Of a DNA stretch of 64,000 nt, positions 62,192-64,000 are shown in pieces. Where the stretch lies: assembly GCF_000376225.1 (NCBI RefSeq), contig NZ_AQXL01000116.1, positions 1-64,000 of the forward strand, read 5' to 3'. Source of the stretch: Effusibacillus pohliae DSM 22757 (GTDB taxonomy: Bacteria > Bacillota > Bacilli > Tumebacillales > Effusibacillaceae). Both the position numbers and the translations under genes were made by a program. Every line of letters starts with the position of its first letter. Within the stretch, counting starts at the first letter, position 1. A model generated the notes under the pieces. The model was not told the origin of the DNA. It did no database searches and saw nothing but the letters and a program-made list of their open reading frames with translations.

Positions 62192-63604
62192 ATGGTCGTA
62201 GGAGAATTTAGCACGGAAATCGACGTGCTGGTGATCGGCGCCGGACCGGGCGGCTATGTGGCTGCCATCCGGGCTGCCCAGCTCGGCAAAAAAGTTTTGA
62301 TTGTGGACAAGGCGGAACTGGGCGGAGTCTGTCTCAATCGCGGCTGCATCCCCAGCAAAGCGTTGATTTCTGCCGCCCACCGGTACGAGGAAATGCAACA
62401 CTCGGACGATATGGGATTCACCGCCGAGGGCGTCAAGGTCGATTTTCAAAAAGTTCAAAGCTGGAAGCAGGGGATTGTCAAAAAATTGACCGGCGGTGTC
62501 GGCTCCCTGCTGAAAGGCAACGGTGTGGAAATTATCAATGGCGAAGCGCTATTCGTGTCGCCCAGCGAAGTCCGGATTTACCAGGGCAACGAGTTCAACC
62601 GGTACAAGTTCAACCATTGCATCATCGCCACCGGTTCCCGCCCGGTTGAACTGAAAGCATTCCCGTTTGGCGGCCGCATCCTGTCCTCGACGGAAGCTTT
62701 GCAACTGGATGAGATTCCAAAGAGTCTGGTTGTGATCGGCGGCGGCTACATCGGGATCGAGCTGGGCCAAACGTTCGCCAAGTTCGGTACGAAAGTCACG
62801 GTGATCGAGGGCGCCGATCAGATTTTGCCGCAATTTGAGAGCGAGATCGTGCGTTGGGTACAACGGAAGCTGAAGAAAGACGGCGTCAAGGTCCATACGA
62901 AGGCAAAAGCGCTGTCTGCGACGCAAACCGACTCGAACGTCACGGTGAAATTTGAGGTGGACGGAGAAGAAAAGGAAGTCACGGCCGACTACCTGCTGGT
63001 GACGGTCGGACGGGTGCCCAACACGGACGAACTGGGACTTGACGAGATCGGACTGCAAAAAGACGAGCGCGGCTACATCAAGGTCGACAACCAATGCAGG
63101 ACCAACATCGAAAATGTGTACGCGATCGGCGACATTGTGGCCGGACCGGCGTTGGCCCACAAGGCATCGTATGAAGGCAAGGTGGCGGCCGAAGTGATCG
63201 CCGGACATGCGAGCGCCGTCGATTACAAATGCATCCCGGCGATCGTGTTCTGCGATCCGGAAATCGCAAGCGTCGGGTTGAGCGAAACGGAAGCGAAGGA
63301 AAAAGGTTACTCGGTGACGACGGGCAAATTCAACTACGCCGCGAACGGCCGAGCCCTGTCTCTGAATGCAAATGAAGGATTCGTCAAACTCGTCGCGGAC
63401 AAAGACAGCGGTGTCGTGCTTGGCGGGCAGATCGTCGGTCCGGGCGCACCCGATTTGATTGCGGAAATCGGTCTATCAATTGAGATGGGCGCGACCCTGG
63501 AGGATATCGCGTTGACGATCCACGCCCACCCGACGCTCGGCGAGATGGTGATGGAAGCAGCCGAGAACGCGCTTGGACAAGGTGTTCATACACTGACCAA
63601 GTAA
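62192..63604 (+). CDS. pdhD: Dihydrolipoamide dehydrogenase (E3)
   Basis: 470 residues. FAD-binding VLVIGAGPGGYVAAIRAAQLG, redox-active disulphide GGVCLNRGCIPSKAL, NAD-binding VVIGGGYIGIELGQTFAKFG and C-terminal HAHPTLGEMVMEAAENAL with the catalytic His-Glu pair. Reoxidises the lipoyl groups of E2. Followed by a terminator. Confidence 0.96.
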   Translation: MVVGEFSTEIDVLVIGAGPGGYVAAIRAAQLGKKVLIVDKAELGGVCLNRGCIPSKALISAAHRYEEMQHSDDMGFTAEGVKVDFQKVQSWKQGIVKKLTGGVGSLLKGNGVEIINGEALFVSPSEVRIYQGNEFNRYKFNHCIIATGSRPVELKAFPFGGRILSSTEALQLDEIPKSLVVIGGGYIGIELGQTFAKFGTKVTVIEGADQILPQFESEIVRWVQRKLKKDGVKVHTKAKALSATQTDSNVTVKFEVDGEEKEVTADYLLVTVGRVPNTDELGLDEIGLQKDERGYIKVDNQCRTNIENVYAIGDIVAGPALAHKASYEGKVAAEVIAGHASAVDYKCIPAIVFCDPEIASVGLSETEAKEKGYSVTTGKFNYAANGRALSLNANEGFVKLVADKDSGVVLGGQIVGPGAPDLIAEIGLSIEMGATLEDIALTIHAHPTLGEMVMEAAENALGQGVHTLTK

Positions 63605-63646
63605 CTTGGGAAATCAACACGCTTGATCCCTGCAAGGGGTTGATCG

Positions 63647-63671
63647 AGGGCGCCGCCATGGCGCTCTTTTT
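63647..63671 (+). terminator. Terminator of the pdh operon
   Basis: AGGGCGCC (63647-63654) pairs with GGCGCTCT (63660-63667), one G-U pair, followed by TTTTT. Confidence 0.75.
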
Positions 63672-63721
63672 GTATCGGCGTGGCGGAATGCACCCCACAT
63701 ATTTCTCCCGGGGTTCGGTTA

Positions 63722-63749
63722 CCGTAAGACAGAACAGATTGTCTTACGG
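63722..63749. promoter_or_regulatory. Perfect inverted repeat upstream of the last gene
   Basis: CCGTAAGAC (63722-63730) and GTCTTACGG (63741-63749) form a perfect 9-bp dyad with a 10-nt centre, 20 bp before the next start codon. It may be an operator or a leader hairpin. Confidence 0.45.
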
Positions 63750-63768
63750 AAGGGTGTGGAGAGTACAA

Positions 63769-64000
63769 ATGGCAAAAGAAGAACGGTATGCGGGCCACGG
63801 GTACAATTCGGAAGCGCTGCGGCGGGCGGCCGGGATTGTGGGGCAGGAAGTGTCAAAAGACGTCAACCGGTTGACAAAAGACGAAGAAGATCCGGAAGGC
63901 GCCCTGATGACCACGTATGTGCAGGTGATGGACGCTTACCGGGAAGGCACCATCGATGCAGCAATCGAAGATTCGTTGAACGAGGTCGACGCGATCCCGC
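63769..64000 (+). CDS. Hypothetical protein, N-terminal part (cut by window edge)
   Basis: ATG at 63769 behind GAAGGGTGTGGAGAG; 77 codons are visible. Begins MAKEERYAGHGYNSEALRRAA and continues with acidic, helical sequence (KDEEDPEGALMTTYVQVMDAYREG, IEDSLNEVDAIP). Soluble, no signal peptide. Family not recognised. Confidence 0.65.
   Translation, partial: MAKEERYAGHGYNSEALRRAAGIVGQEVSKDVNRLTKDEEDPEGALMTTYVQVMDAYREGTIDAAIEDSLNEVDAIP

Overview
The window is a low-plasticity chromosomal stretch of a spore-forming Gram-positive bacterium. Gene order follows the Bacillales hemAX-C-D-B-L / spoVID / valS / folC / spoIIB / maf-radC-mreBCD-minCD / spoIVFAB block. Sporulation genes, a T-box before valS and Shine-Dalgarno sites of the AGGAGG type support this. 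High GC with GTG/TTG starts and a cobA-hemD fusion would suit a relative of the Alicyclobacillaceae, but this placement is an inference from gene content only.

Layout. 1-0.5 kb: right end of an IS21-family insertion sequence that cuts off an unknown gene. 0.5-2.5 kb: a lipoprotein and an orphan NMT1/SsuA-like substrate-binding lipoprotein whose leader carries a tandem 55-nt repeat. 2.5-10.3 kb: a compact tetrapyrrole operon (hemA, hemX, precorrin-2 dehydrogenase, hemC, cobA-hemD, hemB, hemL) behind a terminator-like leader. 10.4-12.3 kb: spoVID with a sigma-E-like promoter and a tiny convergent membrane-protein gene. 12.5-15 kb: a FtsX-type ABC exporter cassette. 15-21 kb: T-box-controlled valS, folC, murC. 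21-25.5 kb: an accessory patch with a stand-alone LigD polymerase domain, a MerR-methyltransferase fusion, a second methyltransferase and a Fur-box multicopper oxidase. 25.7-28 kb: a G5/3D cell-wall protein and a SPOR-domain SpoIIB-like protein. 28-32.4 kb: aspartase, a PadR-MFS efflux pair and two decayed genes. 32.6-35.5 kb: tandem glutamate-synthase-domain paralogues. 36-46.6 kb: shape and division genes ending with the spoIVFA-spoIVFB pair. 46.6-58.5 kb: Crp/Fnr regulator, lipase, RND efflux pump, secreted subtilase with a sensor-like N-terminus, two large uncharacterised membrane proteins and an esterase. 58.6-63.6 kb: pdhABCD. The final 230 bp open an unknown gene.

How genes work together. 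The hem operon runs from glutamyl-tRNA to uroporphyrinogen III and also supplies precorrin-2 and sirohydrochlorin. mreBCD, PBP2 and RodA build the elongation machinery, MinCD places the septum, and SpoIVFA/FB gate sigma-K activation. The four pdh genes make a complete pyruvate dehydrogenase complex.

The least explained items are the tandem leader repeat at 2059-2170, two matching palindromic elements (about 18133 and 53938), the methyltransferase/multicopper oxidase patch, the cysteine-pair ABC exporter cassette, and the sensor-subtilase fusion.
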